A stretch of DNA of 64,000 nt, from the NCBI RefSeq assembly GCF_030812995.1, contig NZ_JAUSTT010000011.1, forward strand, positions 86,627 to 150,626, written 5' to 3'. Each line of letters begins with the position of its first letter. The stretch's first letter is position 1. Below the pieces are notes generated by a model. It was not told the origin of the DNA. It made no database searches and saw only the letters and a list, made by a program, of their open reading frames with translations. Positions 50,073-63,699 of this stretch are shown here, piece after piece. The stretch comes from Bacillus chungangensis (GTDB lineage: Bacteria > Bacillota > Bacilli > Bacillales > Bacillaceae_C). Both the position numbers and the translations under genes were made by a program.

Positions 50073-51011
50073 CTAATCGGCTGTTAAGTATTGAAATGCT
50101 AAAAACGGTGTTTTTTCCAACGTTATTTGTAAAAATGAATGGATTAGTGGATAGTCGTTCGTTGGCGTTGATTTCAAAAATCGACACCACCAACTTGTTT
50201 CATATCTCGCAATCATACTTAAATTATATAACATTAAATAATGACTCAATAGCTCTGGGTACAGACTTAGCTTATTTTGTTTCGCTGGGAGGCAATAATG
50301 CTTTTTATAAAGATGATAGCGAAATGGCGCAGCTAATGGTTTCTGACAATCAAGACGAAAAAGAAGCGCCTCCTCTTTTTTATTTTCTAGCCATGTTACT
50401 TTATTAGCGAAGTATTTTTGCAAGTAATCTTTTATTTCTTCCATTTTTGTTAGATTAGGTATGAAGAAAATGTGAGGCTGCTCTTCAATGATTTCCATTA
50501 TATGGCTTTCCTTTTTTAAAAAAAGATAAGTATCGTCCAACTCAGGGATATTTAAAAACAAATCAGACATCTGGACTTTTTCTCCTTCCAAACTCGGTAA
50601 GTTAAAACATTTTTTGGTAAAGTGTGGGAATAGTCCGTGCTTTTGAATTTTAATTTCATCTTGAAAAAAATGAAAAGCTTGTTTTTTTCTTTTTCTGGAT
50701 GATACTCCATGAGCCAATACAGACGTGTTTTCTGGATAATCCGGATCGACAGCTAATAAGAGTGCTTTGAATAAATGTGTCAACCCATAAAACAGAAGCA
50801 GTGGTCTAATCGAAAATGGTGCAGCAGCTGCTTGGTTGTAATAAATTTCAGCTTGCTCCAAATAATACATAAATGGGTAGCAATTTTCAGTGCTTTTTGC
50901 ACTGTTTTGCTCAATCTGTCGCTGCTCATACTGCTTTTTTAAGAATTTTTGCGTCGCAGATGCTGATTGAAAAAAGCAAAGTTGTTTCCATATATTTGAA
51001 TAATTGACCAT
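50073..51011 (-). CDS. yaaC: YaaC-like protein of unknown function
   Basis: 312 residues, starting MVNYSNIWKQLCFFQSASAT with a GGAGG site 9 bases upstream. I recognise the family from its position (between the rrnO site and guaB, on the opposite strand) and from its N-terminal pattern. No catalytic motif or membrane segment is evident. It is predicted to be cytosolic and rich in aromatic residues. The function is not known. The frame is open 11 codons further upstream. Confidence 0.85.
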   Translation of the reverse strand: MVNYSNIWKQLCFFQSASATQKFLKKQYEQRQIEQNSAKSTENCYPFMYYLEQAEIYYNQAAAAPFSIRPLLLFYGLTHLFKALLLAVDPDYPENTSVLAHGVSSRKRKKQAFHFFQDEIKIQKHGLFPHFTKKCFNLPSLEGEKVQMSDLFLNIPELDDTYLFLKKESHIMEIIEEQPHIFFIPNLTKMEEIKDYLQKYFANKVTWLENKKEEALLFRLDCQKPLAAPFRYHLYKKHYCLPAKQNKLSLYPELLSHYLMLYNLSMIARYETSWWCRFLKSTPTNDYPLIHSFLQITLEKTPFLAFQYLTAD

Positions 51012-51074
51012 GACAATTGCCCTCCAATTATTTGAAAAATGCAATAAATATTGTTTATCTTGACAGTATTTTAA

Positions 51075-52586
<1,512 letters not shown>

Positions 52587-52587
52587 T

Positions 52588-52620
52588 AAAAAAGAGAGGG
52601 TGAGATGCCCTCTTTTTTTT
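52588..52620 (+). terminator. guaB terminator
   Basis: Stem AGAGGG / CCCTCT followed by eight T, right after the stop. Confidence 0.9.
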
Positions 52621-52695
52621 GTTTTTTTCGCTAAAAGTGGGAAATAAGAAGTAAATTTACTTCTCCATTTTATAAAAAACTTAGTATGAGATGCT

Positions 52696-52743
52696 CTATA
52701 TAGGGGAAGAAAGCAAACCTCTACTATGGAAGTTTTACTTTAT
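52696..52743 (-). repeat. Fragment of the structured intergenic repeat
   Basis: TATAGGGGAAGAAAGCAAAC then CTCTACTATGGAAGTTTTAC and TTTAT resemble the right-hand 45 bases of the inverted copy at 45399. The other three quarters of the element are absent. Confidence 0.6.
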
Positions 52744-52813
52744 CTACTCAACCTTATTCAACTATGTTAAAATAACAAAAGGTTTGTATATTTGAATGAT
52801 GGAGGGCTAACAT

Positions 52814-54148
52814 GTGAAAAAGAAGTTGATATTGAAGTATATGACGTGCTTAGCAGCTGTTTGGCTATTGATGAGCAGCGTTCTTTTTTCTCGGCCTGTT
52901 TATGCACAAGATCCACTTAACATAAATGCAGATGCTGCCATTTTAGTAGAAGCAAGTACTGGGAAAATTTTATATGCAAAAAATCCGGATACGACGTTAG
53001 GTATTGCTTCCATGACAAAAATGATGACAGAGTATTTATTGTTTGAAGCTATTGCGGAGAAAAAGATTAGCTGGGATCAGGAATATCATGTTAACGATTA
53101 TACATATCAAATTTCCCAAGACCTATCTTTATCAAACGTTCCCTTACGAAGAGATGGCGTGTATACGATTCGTGAGTTGTATGAAGCATTGGCTATTTAT
53201 TCAGCAAATGGAGCAACCATTGCAATCGCAGAAACTATTGCAGGTTCAGAAACAAACTTCGTAAAAATGATGAACGATAAAGCTGCAGAACTTGGCTTAA
53301 AAGATTACAAGTTTGTTAATTCAACAGGTTTAAATAATCATGATTTAAAAGGAATGCATCCCGAAGGCACCGGTCCTGAAGATGAAAATGTGATGTCGGC
53401 ACGATCAACCGCTATGCTGGCAATGCGTTTATTAGAGGATTATCCAGAAGTGCTGGAAACAACGAGTATTCCGAAGCTTACATTTCGAGAAGGCACGGAG
53501 GATGCACTTCCAATGCAAAATTGGAACTTTATGCTTCCATCCCTTATTTTTGGCATGGAAGGTGTCGATGGTTTAAAAACTGGTACTACTGACTTTGCTG
53601 GCTATTGTTTTACTGGAACAGCTAATATTAATGGAATGCGCGTCATTACGGTTGTCATGAATGCGAAAAATGAAAAAGGCCAAGGAACATATGAAGCACG
53701 CTTTGATGCAACGAAAAAAATGATGAACTATGCATTTAATAATTATTCACTTGTAGAATTGTTTCCAGCAAACTATCAAGTAAAAAAACAATCGACCCTT
53801 TCATTGGCTAAAGGAAAAGAAAAAAAGGTGAAAATCCATACAGATAAACCTCTTTCAATGATCATTAAAAATAGTGAAAAGGATTCCTATGATCCAGTGC
53901 TAACATTAGATAAAAAAGCACTGAACAAGGATGGTGGATTAACAGCCCCAGTGAAAAAAGGCCAAGTAATAGGCACGTTAACGGCCCAATATAAGAATGG
54001 CGAAGAACTTGGATATATTATGGGCGAACCAGCAGTTAATGTAGTAGTTGCAGACGAAGCGAAAAAAGCAAATTGGTTTGTTTTAACGATGAGAGGAATC
54101 GGAGGATTCTTTTCTGACCTTTGGAAAAGCGTAACGAATTGGTTTTAA
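52814..54148 (+). CDS. dacA: D-alanyl-D-alanine carboxypeptidase DacA (PBP5)
   Basis: 444 residues from a GTG with a GGAGGG site. A signal peptide ends PVYA before QD. The catalytic motifs are S66-M-T-K69, YSANGA and LKTGTT. A beta-rich second domain (about 300-410) and a C-terminal amphipathic helix ([17 protein letters not shown]) anchor it to the membrane. It trims the terminal D-Ala from peptidoglycan pentapeptides. Confidence 0.97.
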   Translation: MKKKLILKYMTCLAAVWLLMSSVLFSRPVYAQDPLNINADAAILVEASTGKILYAKNPDTTLGIASMTKMMTEYLLFEAIAEKKISWDQEYHVNDYTYQISQDLSLSNVPLRRDGVYTIRELYEALAIYSANGATIAIAETIAGSETNFVKMMNDKAAELGLKDYKFVNSTGLNNHDLKGMHPEGTGPEDENVMSARSTAMLAMRLLEDYPEVLETTSIPKLTFREGTEDALPMQNWNFMLPSLIFGMEGVDGLKTGTTDFAGYCFTGTANINGMRVITVVMNAKNEKGQGTYEARFDATKKMMNYAFNNYSLVELFPANYQVKKQSTLSLAKGKEKKVKIHTDKPLSMIIKNSEKDSYDPVLTLDKKALNKDGGLTAPVKKGQVIGTLTAQYKNGEELGYIMGEPAVNVVVADEAKKANWFVLTMRGIGGFFSDLWKSVTNWF

Positions 54149-54232
54149 TAGGACATGCTTGACAATGCTATTTTTATGTGTTTATTTAAATAGTAAGTTA
54201 ATTTAAAATGCTGATAGAAAGAGGTAATAAAG

Positions 54233-55102
54233 ATGGCAAGCTTTGCAAATAAAGAGACAATCATTCCAAACGGCGGCGTCATTATGGACGTTATTAATGC
54301 TGAACAGGCAAAGGTTGCTGAAGAAGCCGGCGCGATTGCTGTAATGGCTTTAGAGCGTGTTCCTTCTGATATTCGTGCTGCTGGGGGCGTTGCTAGAATG
54401 GCTGACCCGCGTATTGTAGAAGAAGTGATGGGTGCTGTTCGTATACCAGTGATGGCAAAAGTAAGAATCGGACATATTGTGGAAGCTCGTGTGCTAGAAG
54501 CGATGGGTGTAGATTATATTGATGAAAGTGAAGTCTTGACACCAGCGGATGAAGAGTTTCATCTTAATAAAAGCGCCTATAACGTTCCATTCGTCTGTGG
54601 ATGCAGAGATTTAGGAGAAGCAGCCCGCCGTATCGGTGAAGGTGTATCGATGTTAAGGACAAAAGGAGAGCCGGGTACTGGCAACATTGTCGAGGCAGTT
54701 CGACATCTTCGGAAGGTGCAAGCCCAAGTTCGAAAACTTGTTCATATGAGCGAGGACGAAATTATGACGGAAGCAAAACAACTAGGTGCACCGTATGAAG
54801 TATTATTAGCAATTAAAAAAGAAGGACGCTTGCCAGTTGCTAATTTTGCCGCTGGTGGAGTAGCTACTCCTGCAGATGCTGCACTGATGATGCAGCTTGG
54901 GGCAGACGGAGTTTTCGTTGGTTCGGGAATTTTTAAATCAGAAAACCCAGCAAAATTTGCCAAAGCGATCGTTGAAGCAACAAAGCATTATGAAGATTAC
55001 AAACTGATTGCAGAGCTTTCTAAAGATCTTGGCACTGCAATGAAAGGTATTGACATCAATACACTTTCAGCGGGAGAGAGAATGCAGGATCGAAGCGAAT
55101 AA
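54233..55102 (+). CDS. pdxS: Pyridoxal 5'-phosphate synthase subunit PdxS with altered N-terminus
   Basis: 289 residues. The catalytic residues are all present: D19 (VIMDVINA), K76 (VMAKVRIGH) and K144 (RTKGEPGTG), with the phosphate loop [10 protein letters not shown]. It makes PLP from ribose 5-phosphate, glyceraldehyde 3-phosphate and ammonia. Compared with B. subtilis PdxS the first 18 residues are different: the GTERVKRGMAEMQ helix, used to bind and activate the PdxT glutaminase, is replaced by [10 protein letters not shown] and is about five residues shorter. No pdxT follows; the next unit is the serS T-box. It may use free ammonia. Confidence 0.93.
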   Translation: MASFANKETIIPNGGVIMDVINAEQAKVAEEAGAIAVMALERVPSDIRAAGGVARMADPRIVEEVMGAVRIPVMAKVRIGHIVEARVLEAMGVDYIDESEVLTPADEEFHLNKSAYNVPFVCGCRDLGEAARRIGEGVSMLRTKGEPGTGNIVEAVRHLRKVQAQVRKLVHMSEDEIMTEAKQLGAPYEVLLAIKKEGRLPVANFAAGGVATPADAALMMQLGADGVFVGSGIFKSENPAKFAKAIVEATKHYEDYKLIAELSKDLGTAMKGIDINTLSAGERMQDRSE

Positions 55103-55224
55103 GCTTACCTAAAGCAGCTGCTTCTGAATAAAACAGTTGCAATAAGCACATGAATATAGTACATTGAAAGATAACTTAAAGTAAAGGTAACTGTCTTGCT
55201 TTTTAAAAAAACGAAATAACCAAA

Positions 55225-55471
55225 TCGATGAGAAGAATTAGTAATAAGCTTCCTATTCAAAGAGAGTCGGTGGTTGGTGCGAACCGATGAATAGCGCTTA
55301 TGAATCCATCTTTGAGTAAAATGCTGAATATCAAGAGATTAGTAAGCATTTTCGGCAAAAAACCGTTATGAACATGAAGTGAAAAGCAATGATGAAATTG
55401 CTTTTAATTAGGGTGGCAACGCGAATGCTCTCGTCCCTTTGTTTGGGGGATGAGGGCATTTTTTTATGTAG
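55225..55471 (+). promoter_or_regulatory. T-box riboswitch for serS (serine specifier)
   Basis: It has the stem I AGAGAGTCGG motif, a specifier codon TCC at 55305-55307 (AATCCATCTTTGAG), and the T-box sequence AGGGTGGCAACGCG at 55410-55423. A terminator hairpin ATGCTCTCGTCCC / GGGGATGAGGGCAT with a run of seven T follows (55424-55467). Uncharged tRNA-Ser should favour antitermination. Confidence 0.92.
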
Positions 55472-55506
55472 GAAACACTTGGAAAAAGAAAATTTTTCTT
55501 GTGTAA

Positions 55507-56913
<1,407 letters not shown>

Positions 56914-56932
56914 AGATGTTGTTTGTACATGA

Positions 56933-56980
56933 TGGCTAGAAAAATGCTGCTATACAGCTCATTTTTCTGGCCGTTTCTAA
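56933..56980 (+). terminator. serS terminator
   Basis: Stem GGCTAGAAAAATG / CATTTTTCTGGCC, one G-T pair, followed by a moderate GTTTCTAAT tail. Confidence 0.6.
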
Positions 56981-57032
56981 TAATGGATAATTGTTTTTTT
57001 AAATGAAACGAATATGTGCGAAAAGATTTTTA

Positions 57033-57061
57033 TTGACAAGCTATAAAAAACGTGATAAATT
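57033..57061 (+). promoter_or_regulatory. tRNA-Ser promoter
   Basis: Perfect -35 TTGACA (57033-57038), 17-base spacer, -10 TAAATT (57056-57061), 15 bases before the tRNA. Confidence 0.8.
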
Positions 57062-57076
57062 ATTTCTTGACGATAT

Positions 57077-57169
57077 GGAGGAATACCCAAGTCCGGCTGA
57101 AGGGATCGGTCTTGAAAACCGACAGGCGGGTTACACCGCGCGGGGGTTCGAATCCCTCTTCCTCCGCCA
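57077..57169 (+). tRNA. tRNA-Ser (TGA)
   Basis: 93 bases with a long variable arm and encoded CCA. Acceptor GGAGGAA / TTCCTCC, anticodon TGA in CTTGAAA. Confidence 0.97.
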
Positions 57170-57369
57170 TTATATACATTGTACATTCGTCCCATTTTTG
57201 GTGGCGGATTTTTTTATTTTCACGTTTCTTCACTACAATTGGTGTTGGTATACGGAGAAAAGACCTCAAGAAAGACTTCGCAATCTTCCTCATACTTGTG
57301 ACTTTTCATTATTAGGCGCATACTTGTCTTCAGGATTTCAGCTCCCATCGTAGTGCAATTCTCCTCACT

Positions 57370-58656
57370 TCAACCTTTCACTATTTCAAAATTATCTTGC
57401 AACAATAGCCAGTTTTGCGGAAAGGAAATCCCAAGCTTCCAATAACTCATTCCTCGCAAGTTTAATTCTTTTAAAAGATTAAACTTAGCTTGAATGGACC
57501 TGGCATCTTCAAACCAAACTTTATGTTCTTTATTTTCTTCATCTACATAATCAAAAAAAGGAGCTTGCTCTTTTTCGTCATATTGGATGTCAACACCGTA
57601 TTTTTCTGCTAATAGAATGGCCTGTTGAGGACTAATTGATTTAGCTCTGCTTTCGCCTTTAACAAATGGCAATGTCCAGTCGTATCCGTAAAGGTTTTGT
57701 CCCATTAAAATTTTTTCGGATGGAATTTCTGTTAACGCATATTCTAATACTTCTCGGACGGGTCCAATTGGTGATACAGGCATTGGGGGACCGCCAGTAT
57801 ATCCCCATTCATATGTCATTATCACGACAAAGTCGGCAATTTCTCCATGCATCCGATAATCATGAGCTTCATACCATTGCCCTTTTTGCGTTGCACTTGT
57901 TTTCGGAGCTAATGCGGTGGAAAGCGTTAATCCCTCTTTTGAAACAATTTGTTTTAATTTACGTAAAAATTCTCCATATGCTTCTCGATCAGCTGGACGC
58001 AAGAATTCAAAATCAATGTGAATATCACCGAAACCATTTTTTTTAGCTGTAGAAATAATATTTTCTATTAGTCGATTTTGCACTTCTGTATCATTTAAAA
58101 TAATCCGTCCTAGCTCATCACTAAATTGATCCCCCTCTTGGTTTGTGATGACCATCATCAAGATATTTTGGTTTGCTTTAGCAATAGCAGGAATGGCTCC
58201 AAGCGGCGGCATCGATAACGATCCATCTCGTTTAGCTTTGAAAGAAGCTGGAGCTAGATAAGTTAAGTAAGGTGCTGCTTTCCTAACATCATTTTCTAAT
58301 GATTCGGAAACAGTATCTCCTGTCGGCTGTACATACGCATTAAATACACCCAATCTTTTTTTCCTGCTGGGAATATAAAGATTCATTCCTATTTGCAGTG
58401 GTTGGTTTATAGGTATTCGATTGATCTGAGCAATCTTTTGATATGGAATCCGGAATTTTTGTCCGATTAACCAAAGACTGTCACCAGCCCTTACTGTATA
58501 AAAGCATCCCAGGATGGGGATAACAAGTGCTTGCCCAATTACTAAATTCTTTTGGTTTTCTAATTCATTGGCTGTCACTAGATCTTCGACAGTGGTTCCA
58601 TAAGCATAAGCAATTTGTTGAATTGTTTCGTTAGGTTGCACAACATGGATTTGCAA
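57370..58656 (-). CDS. yaaH: Spore cortex-lytic enzyme, LysM/GH18 (YaaH/SleL)
   Basis: 428 residues: two N-terminal LysM domains (about 1-48 and 51-97) without a signal peptide, then a GH18 domain (about 100-428) with the catalytic DIHIDFEF (DxxDxDxE-type). It is an N-acetylglucosaminidase on cortex fragments during germination. The start is TTG with a GGAGGG site 8 bases upstream. The conserved neighbour yaaI is absent here. Confidence 0.92.
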   Translation of the reverse strand: MQIHVVQPNETIQQIAYAYGTTVEDLVTANELENQKNLVIGQALVIPILGCFYTVRAGDSLWLIGQKFRIPYQKIAQINRIPINQPLQIGMNLYIPSRKKRLGVFNAYVQPTGDTVSESLENDVRKAAPYLTYLAPASFKAKRDGSLSMPPLGAIPAIAKANQNILMMVITNQEGDQFSDELGRIILNDTEVQNRLIENIISTAKKNGFGDIHIDFEFLRPADREAYGEFLRKLKQIVSKEGLTLSTALAPKTSATQKGQWYEAHDYRMHGEIADFVVIMTYEWGYTGGPPMPVSPIGPVREVLEYALTEIPSEKILMGQNLYGYDWTLPFVKGESRAKSISPQQAILLAEKYGVDIQYDEKEQAPFFDYVDEENKEHKVWFEDARSIQAKFNLLKELNLRGMSYWKLGISFPQNWLLLQDNFEIVKG

Positions 58657-59008
58657 GAATTCATCCCTCCAATTATGATCTAATTATCCATACGAGGCTC
58701 TTTAAGAAGCTTAGGAATATAATAGCCGAATTTCATTAGCATTCTCGATTTCACATTTGAATGCATAACCCCTCCCATTTCTCCTTCATACTCTTTGCTC
58801 ATTGCGCAAGTACTCTTATTAGATGCTGATACATTCCAGAGTCGGAACTATTATGAGTATATGAAGATGTATGGAAGAAATGTTTCTTATTTTCACTATA
58901 AGGGTTTTGTTTAACGTAAAGGTCTTTCAACAAAATTTCATACAATAGGATTTCAATATCAGCCGCAGGCTTCTTTCCTTATCCTTCGGTTATAAAAAAT
59001 GAAAGGAA
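58657..59008. other. Intergenic between yaaH and tadA
   Basis: This divergent upstream region must hold the promoters of yaaH (expected SigE) and tadA. I see no clear consensus for either, and no gene. Confidence 0.4.
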
Positions 59009-59488
59009 ATGATGATGATGCACAAAGATTGGATGAGGCTTGCTATCATAGAAGCTAAAAAAGCAAGGGAAAAAGACGAAGTTCCGATTGGAGCTGTTAT
59101 TGTTTTGAATGGTGAAGTGATTGCTCGTGCACACAATTTAAGAGAAACAACACAAAATGCCGTGACACATGCAGAATTACTGGCAATCCAACAAGCCTGT
59201 GAAAGGCTTGGAACATGGAGATTAGAAGGAGCCGAGTTATATGTAACGTTGGAGCCATGTCCGATGTGCAGTGGTGCAATTATTTTATCGCGAATTGAGA
59301 AGGTTTATTTTGGAGCTGCTGATCCCAAGGCTGGTTGTGCGGGAACGTTGATGAATCTACTAGAAGACGATCGTTTTAACCATCAAAGTCAAGTAGTAGG
59401 TGGTGTAATGAAAGATGAGTGTGGAGAATTGCTTCGTGATTTTTTTCGTAAATTGCGTTTAAAACAAAAAACGAAAAAGAAAGATTGA
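59009..59488 (+). CDS. tadA: tRNA adenosine-34 deaminase
   Basis: 159 residues. The zinc motifs are HAELLAI and PCPMCSGAI. It converts A34 to inosine in tRNA-Arg(ACG). A run of four ATG codons makes the exact start uncertain (a GAAAGGA site lies just before them). A Lys-rich tail ends the protein. SRP RNA follows. Confidence 0.95.
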   Translation: MMMMHKDWMRLAIIEAKKAREKDEVPIGAVIVLNGEVIARAHNLRETTQNAVTHAELLAIQQACERLGTWRLEGAELYVTLEPCPMCSGAIILSRIEKVYFGAADPKAGCAGTLMNLLEDDRFNHQSQVVGGVMKDECGELLRDFFRKLRLKQKTKKKD

Positions 59489-59602
59489 AGAGGTTGTTCA
59501 AGAATTTTTTGCTATTGTTTAAATAAATGGAAAAACATTAGCATATACTATGGCAAAAAGCTGTCATAGTAAAAAATGGAATAAAATTACTGTTAAAACG
59601 CA

Positions 59603-59631
59603 TTGATTTTTTGTTATAAGCCGAGTATACT
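59603..59631 (+). promoter_or_regulatory. SRP RNA promoter
   Basis: -35 TTGATT (59603-59608), 17-base spacer, -10 TATACT (59626-59631). Confidence 0.75.
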
Positions 59632-59671
59632 ATAAGAAGTGTCGGATAGACACTTTCCATAAGGTATCAAC

Positions 59672-59945
59672 TTTGCCGTGCTAGACGGGGAGGTAGCGGT
59701 GCCCTGTACCCGCAATCCGCTCTAGCGGGGTTGAATCCCTTCCAGAGGCTGTTCATTTGTTTGGTCTGCCTCATGTAAGTGGTGTTGACGTTTGGGTCCT
59801 GCGCAATGGAAATCCATGAACCATGTCAGGTCCGGAAGGAAGCAGCATTAAGTGGACGCTTCCATGTGCCGTAGGGCAGCCTGAACTGAGCTAACTGCAT
59901 GAGTAACGCTTATGGGTGGCAGTCGAAGGAAGGTGCACGGCAGTT
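59672..59945 (+). ncRNA. scr: Signal recognition particle RNA, large Bacillus type (scRNA)
   Basis: About 274 bases. 5' TTGCCGTGC pairs with 3' GCACGGCA. The Alu-domain GGGGAGGTAGCGGTGCCC and the S-domain hairpin GGTCCGGAAGGAAGCAGC with the GGAA tetraloop are conserved. It binds Ffh (and HBsu in bacilli) to target proteins to the membrane. Ends are approximate. Confidence 0.95.
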
Positions 59946-59961
59946 TCCTTATACAATACAA

Positions 59962-59989
59962 ACTCATCCAATGCGGGTGGGTTTTTTCT
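59962..59989 (+). terminator. SRP RNA terminator
   Basis: Stem ACTCATCC / GGGTGGGT with G-T pairs followed by TTTTTC. Confidence 0.8.
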
Positions 59990-60149
59990 TTTTCGCAGTG
60001 AAAATATCTTTTAGATGATCCGTTGTTTCACTTTGAAATATTCATGTTAAAAACTTATAATGGAAACAGAAGATTTTTACACAAATCAAGGATTAGACCA
60101 ATAACGTATTACTACTTTTTACAAACAATCAGTTAAATGGGGGAGTGAC

Positions 60150-61841
60150 ATGAGTTATCAAGCTTTATATCGTGTTTGGCGGCCACAGACCTTTGCTGAT
60201 GTAGTCGGACAAGAGCATGTCACTAAAACGTTGCAAAATGCCCTCATACGTCAAAAAATATCTCATGCTTATCTTTTTTCTGGTCCTAGGGGAACAGGAA
60301 AGACAAGTGCAGCAAAAATATTTGCCAAAGCAGTAAACTGTGAAAAAGCGCCCATCTCTGATCCATGCAACGAGTGTGAAACTTGCAGAGGGATAATGGA
60401 TGGTTCTAATACAGATGTGATTGAAATGGACGCTGCATCCAACAACGGTGTTGAAGAAATTCGCGACATTCGTGATAAAGTAAAATTTGCACCGAATTCG
60501 TCGACTTACAAAGTATATATTATCGATGAAGTCCATATGCTCACAACGAGCGCTTTTAACGCATTATTAAAAACACTAGAAGAACCGCCTAAACATGTTA
60601 TTTTTATTTTAGCTACAACAGAACCACATAAATTGCCTCTTACTGTTATTTCTCGTTGTCAGCGTTTCGATTTTAAACGAATTACAGCACATGATACGAT
60701 AAAGCGCATGAAACAGATTGCTAAAGAAGCACATTTACTGTTTGAAGAACAAGCTTTTGAAGTCATTGCCCGAGCAGCCGAAGGTGGGTTGCGGGATGCT
60801 TTAAGCTTATTAGACCAAGCAATATCGTTTAGTCAAGAAAAAATTACGCTGGAAGATGCGTTAACGATAACAGGATCAGTATCTCAAGCATTGCTTAATA
60901 AACTTGCTGCAGCAATTTATGAGCAAGATCTTGCAAGTGCCTTACATTCATTAGAACAATTGCTAATGGAAGGGAAAGATCCAACCCGTTTTACAGAAGA
61001 TTTTATTTTATATTATCGAGACATGCTCCTTTATCAAACCGCTCCTAACTTGGATGAAGCATTGGAACGCGTTATGTTGGATGAAGACTTTAAAACACTT
61101 GCTGAAAAAATACCGTCAGAACAACTGTATACATACATCGATATTTTAAATAAAACGCAGCAAGACATGCGCTTTTCCAATCAAGGTCAAGTATATTTGG
61201 AAATAACGATCGTAAAGCTTTGTCAAATAGAGGTTAATAAACAAACGATAGAAGCAGATCAAGTTCAACAATTGTATGCTAAAATACACGAATTAGAAAA
61301 AAAAATAATAGAATTACAAGAACGTGGCGTTCAAAGCAATACAGAAAGCAAACAAATATCACCAAAAAAGACTTCACGAGCAACAAAAACGTTTAAACCG
61401 CAAATTGGCAAAATACGTGAAGTTTTAAGAGAAGCAACAAGAGAGGAATTAAATAAGGTTAAGAACAGTTGGGGTAAGATGTTAGAAAGGCTCAATCGTT
61501 CTCAAGCAGCACTGCTAAATGATGCTGAGCCTGTTGCTGCATCTGCAAATGGTTTTGTGCTAAAATTCAAGTACGATATTCATTGTCAGATGGCAATGGA
61601 TAATCAAACATTTACAAAAACAATGGCCGAGGCTCTTCAAGCCATCACAGGGAATCATTACATCTTGTTAGGTGTTCCAGAAGAGCAATGGCTAAATATT
61701 CGCGAAGAATTTATTCATCAAACAAAAGATCAATCTTCTTCAGGGAAAAATCAAGAACACGAAGAAGTACAAGAAGAAGATCCAGTCGTTGCTGAAGCAA
61801 TAAAGCTCGTTGGTTCTAAATTAGTTGAATTTAAGGAATAA
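60150..61841 (+). CDS. dnaX: DNA polymerase III subunits gamma and tau
   Basis: 563 residues. Walker A is [14 protein letters not shown] (about 45-58), the zinc module C-x8-C-x2-C-x2-C ([16 protein letters not shown]), Walker [10 protein letters not shown], and sensor 1 [10 protein letters not shown] long C-terminal tau part (about 370-563) contacts polymerase and helicase. It loads the sliding clamp. No internal frameshift signal was evident. Confidence 0.97.
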   Translation: MSYQALYRVWRPQTFADVVGQEHVTKTLQNALIRQKISHAYLFSGPRGTGKTSAAKIFAKAVNCEKAPISDPCNECETCRGIMDGSNTDVIEMDAASNNGVEEIRDIRDKVKFAPNSSTYKVYIIDEVHMLTTSAFNALLKTLEEPPKHVIFILATTEPHKLPLTVISRCQRFDFKRITAHDTIKRMKQIAKEAHLLFEEQAFEVIARAAEGGLRDALSLLDQAISFSQEKITLEDALTITGSVSQALLNKLAAAIYEQDLASALHSLEQLLMEGKDPTRFTEDFILYYRDMLLYQTAPNLDEALERVMLDEDFKTLAEKIPSEQLYTYIDILNKTQQDMRFSNQGQVYLEITIVKLCQIEVNKQTIEADQVQQLYAKIHELEKKIIELQERGVQSNTESKQISPKKTSRATKTFKPQIGKIREVLREATREELNKVKNSWGKMLERLNRSQAALLNDAEPVAASANGFVLKFKYDIHCQMAMDNQTFTKTMAEALQAITGNHYILLGVPEEQWLNIREEFIHQTKDQSSSGKNQEHEEVQEEDPVVAEAIKLVGSKLVEFKE

Positions 61842-61878
61842 GAATAAAAATAAAAAGAATCTATGGAGGTTGAACAAG

Positions 61879-62196
61879 ATGCGAGGAATGGGAAACATGC
61901 AAGGTATGATGAAGCAAATGCAAAAAATGCAAAAAAAGATGGCGCAAGCACAAGAAGAGTTGGGTGAAAAACGAATCGAGGGAACAGCTGGAGGCGGTAT
62001 GGTCAAAGTTGTTGTTTCGGGTCATAAAGAAGTACTGGATGTTACCATTAATGAAGATGTAGTAGATCCTGAAGATATTGAAATGCTTCAAGATTTAGTA
62101 CTATTAGCTACAAACGATGCTCTAAAAAAAGCGGATGAATTATCTAATCAAACAATGGGACAATTTACTAAAGGGATGAACCTCCCAGGCTTTTAG
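61879..62196 (+). CDS. yaaK: YbaB/EbfC family nucleoid-associated protein (YaaK)
   Basis: 105 residues, [20 protein letters not shown] at the Met-rich start and [15 protein letters not shown] as the core. A GGAGGT site 8 bases before the ATG defines the start. It binds DNA and lies between dnaX and recR. Confidence 0.94.
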   Translation: MRGMGNMQGMMKQMQKMQKKMAQAQEELGEKRIEGTAGGGMVKVVVSGHKEVLDVTINEDVVDPEDIEMLQDLVLLATNDALKKADELSNQTMGQFTKGMNLPGF

Positions 62197-62210
62197 GAGG
62201 CAGATAACGA

Positions 62211-62807
62211 ATGCATTATCCTGAACCGATAGCTAAGCTGATAGATAGCTTCATGAAATTGCCAGGAATCGGGCCAAAAACTGCTGCTCGACTGGCATTT
62301 TTTGTGTTGAATATGAAAGAAGATACGGTGCTTGATTTTGCAAAAGCACTTGTTAATGCCAAAAGAGATTTAGGATTTTGTTCAGTATGTGGACATATTA
62401 CTGATCAAGATCCTTGCTATATTTGTGAAGAACCGAGACGTGATCGCAGTATCATTTGTGTCGTACAAGAACCAAAAGATGTGATCGCCATGGAAAAGAT
62501 GAAAGAATATAATGGACTATACCATGTGCTTCATGGGGCGATTTCACCTATGGATGGCATTGGTCCTGAGGATATCAATGTGCCTGATTTATTAAAGAGA
62601 CTTCAGGATGAGACGGTTCAGGAAGTAATTTTAGCAACGAACCCAAATATTGAAGGTGAAGCGACTGCAATGTATATTTCACGTTTAATAAAACCGTCTG
62701 GTATTAAAATTACGCGAATTGCTCATGGTTTGCCAGTTGGCGGTGACTTAGAATATGCAGATGAAGTCACACTTTCGAAAGCATTAGAAGGAAGAAGAGA
62801 AGTCTAA
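62211..62807 (+). CDS. recR: Recombination mediator RecR
   Basis: 198 residues: a helix-hairpin-helix ([13 protein letters not shown]), a C4 zinc finger ([16 protein letters not shown]) and a Toprim domain ([15 protein letters not shown]). It forms a clamp with RecO that helps load RecA. Confidence 0.97.
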   Translation: MHYPEPIAKLIDSFMKLPGIGPKTAARLAFFVLNMKEDTVLDFAKALVNAKRDLGFCSVCGHITDQDPCYICEEPRRDRSIICVVQEPKDVIAMEKMKEYNGLYHVLHGAISPMDGIGPEDINVPDLLKRLQDETVQEVILATNPNIEGEATAMYISRLIKPSGIKITRIAHGLPVGGDLEYADEVTLSKALEGRREV

Positions 62808-62826
62808 AATGAACGGGGTGCTTAAG

Positions 62827-63039
62827 ATGTTTTCAAAAAAAAGAAAGCTTCGCCGCACATATGATGATCATTTAATGGAGCTTATAGAAGATACAAAAGA
62901 AACATGGCTTCAAAAAAAGAAATTAATGGAATTAAGCTTTGGCCATCATGAACAGCTTTCAAACGAAACAAAAGTTGTGCAAGCAACATACTTTTTTTTA
63001 TTAAGAGAAGTTAAAAAGCGAAAAATATTTGCTAAATAA
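62827..63039 (+). CDS. yaaL: YaaL family protein (DUF2508)
   Basis: 70 residues, MFSKKRKLRRTYDDHLMELI; basic, helical, no known activity. A GGGGTG site fits this ATG rather than the ATG six codons earlier. It lies between recR and bofA, the conserved position. Confidence 0.88.
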   Translation: MFSKKRKLRRTYDDHLMELIEDTKETWLQKKKLMELSFGHHEQLSNETKVVQATYFFLLREVKKRKIFAK

Positions 63040-63209
63040 TTTTTCAGCAGCGCAAATTGTACTTAAACGGTACAGAACCAATTTTATATGAAATAGGTGT
63101 TCATGATACATCTTTCTGGCAAAAAGAAAAGATGAAGCGGACAATCAGTTCTTTTCAATTTATTCTCTTCATATAATGAATAGAAAAGTGAAGAGATAGG
63201 AGGAAGAGT

Positions 63210-63476
63210 GTGAGTCCAATAATCATTATCTCTATTTTTGTTGGATTAATTTTCATTTTGTTAGCTTTTGGCGCTACTAAGAAACCTTTGCGCATAGTAG
63301 GGCAATCAATGATGAAATTGTTGATTGGAGCATTGCTGCTTTTCTTTTTAAATTTAGCGGGAAGCAAAATTGGGATTCATGTTCCGATCAACTTTGCAAC
63401 ATCTGTTGTTTCTGGTTTTTTAGGCATCCCTGGCGTACTTGCTTTAGTCGCAATCCAACGCTTCATCCTTCCGTAA
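63210..63476 (+). CDS. bofA: BofA, inhibitor of pro-SigK processing
   Basis: 88 residues from a GTG with a GGAGG site. Two membrane helices (about 3-20 and 35-50) and a C-terminal hydrophobic segment match BofA. It holds SpoIVFB inactive with SpoIVFA until the forespore signals. Confidence 0.92.
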   Translation: MSPIIIISIFVGLIFILLAFGATKKPLRIVGQSMMKLLIGALLLFFLNLAGSKIGIHVPINFATSVVSGFLGIPGVLALVAIQRFILP

Positions 63477-63585
63477 GCATCCTGATTAGCGGGTGCTTCT
63501 TTTATTGCTACGCCCGTAAATAATAGATGGATAGAATGTTAACTATCTAAAAGCGTATCTTTTTAAAAAAACATTGAAATAGTTA

Positions 63586-63614
63586 TTGACACATAATTAA
63601 TCTGGTGTTATGAT
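63586..63614 (+). promoter_or_regulatory. rrn promoter P1
   Basis: -35 TTGACA (63586-63591), 17-base spacer, -10 TATGAT (63609-63614). Confidence 0.82.
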
Positions 63615-63647
63615 TAAAAGCGTCGTCAAGAAAGAATAAAAAAACAT

Positions 63648-63676
63648 TTGACGCTTAAGAAAATCTATGATACTAT
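63648..63676 (+). promoter_or_regulatory. rrn promoter P2
   Basis: -35 TTGACG (63648-63653), 17-base spacer, -10 TACTAT (63671-63676). It gives the tandem arrangement usual for Bacillus rrn operons. Confidence 0.75.
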
Positions 63677-63699
63677 AGAAAAGTCGCTATTAGACAACT

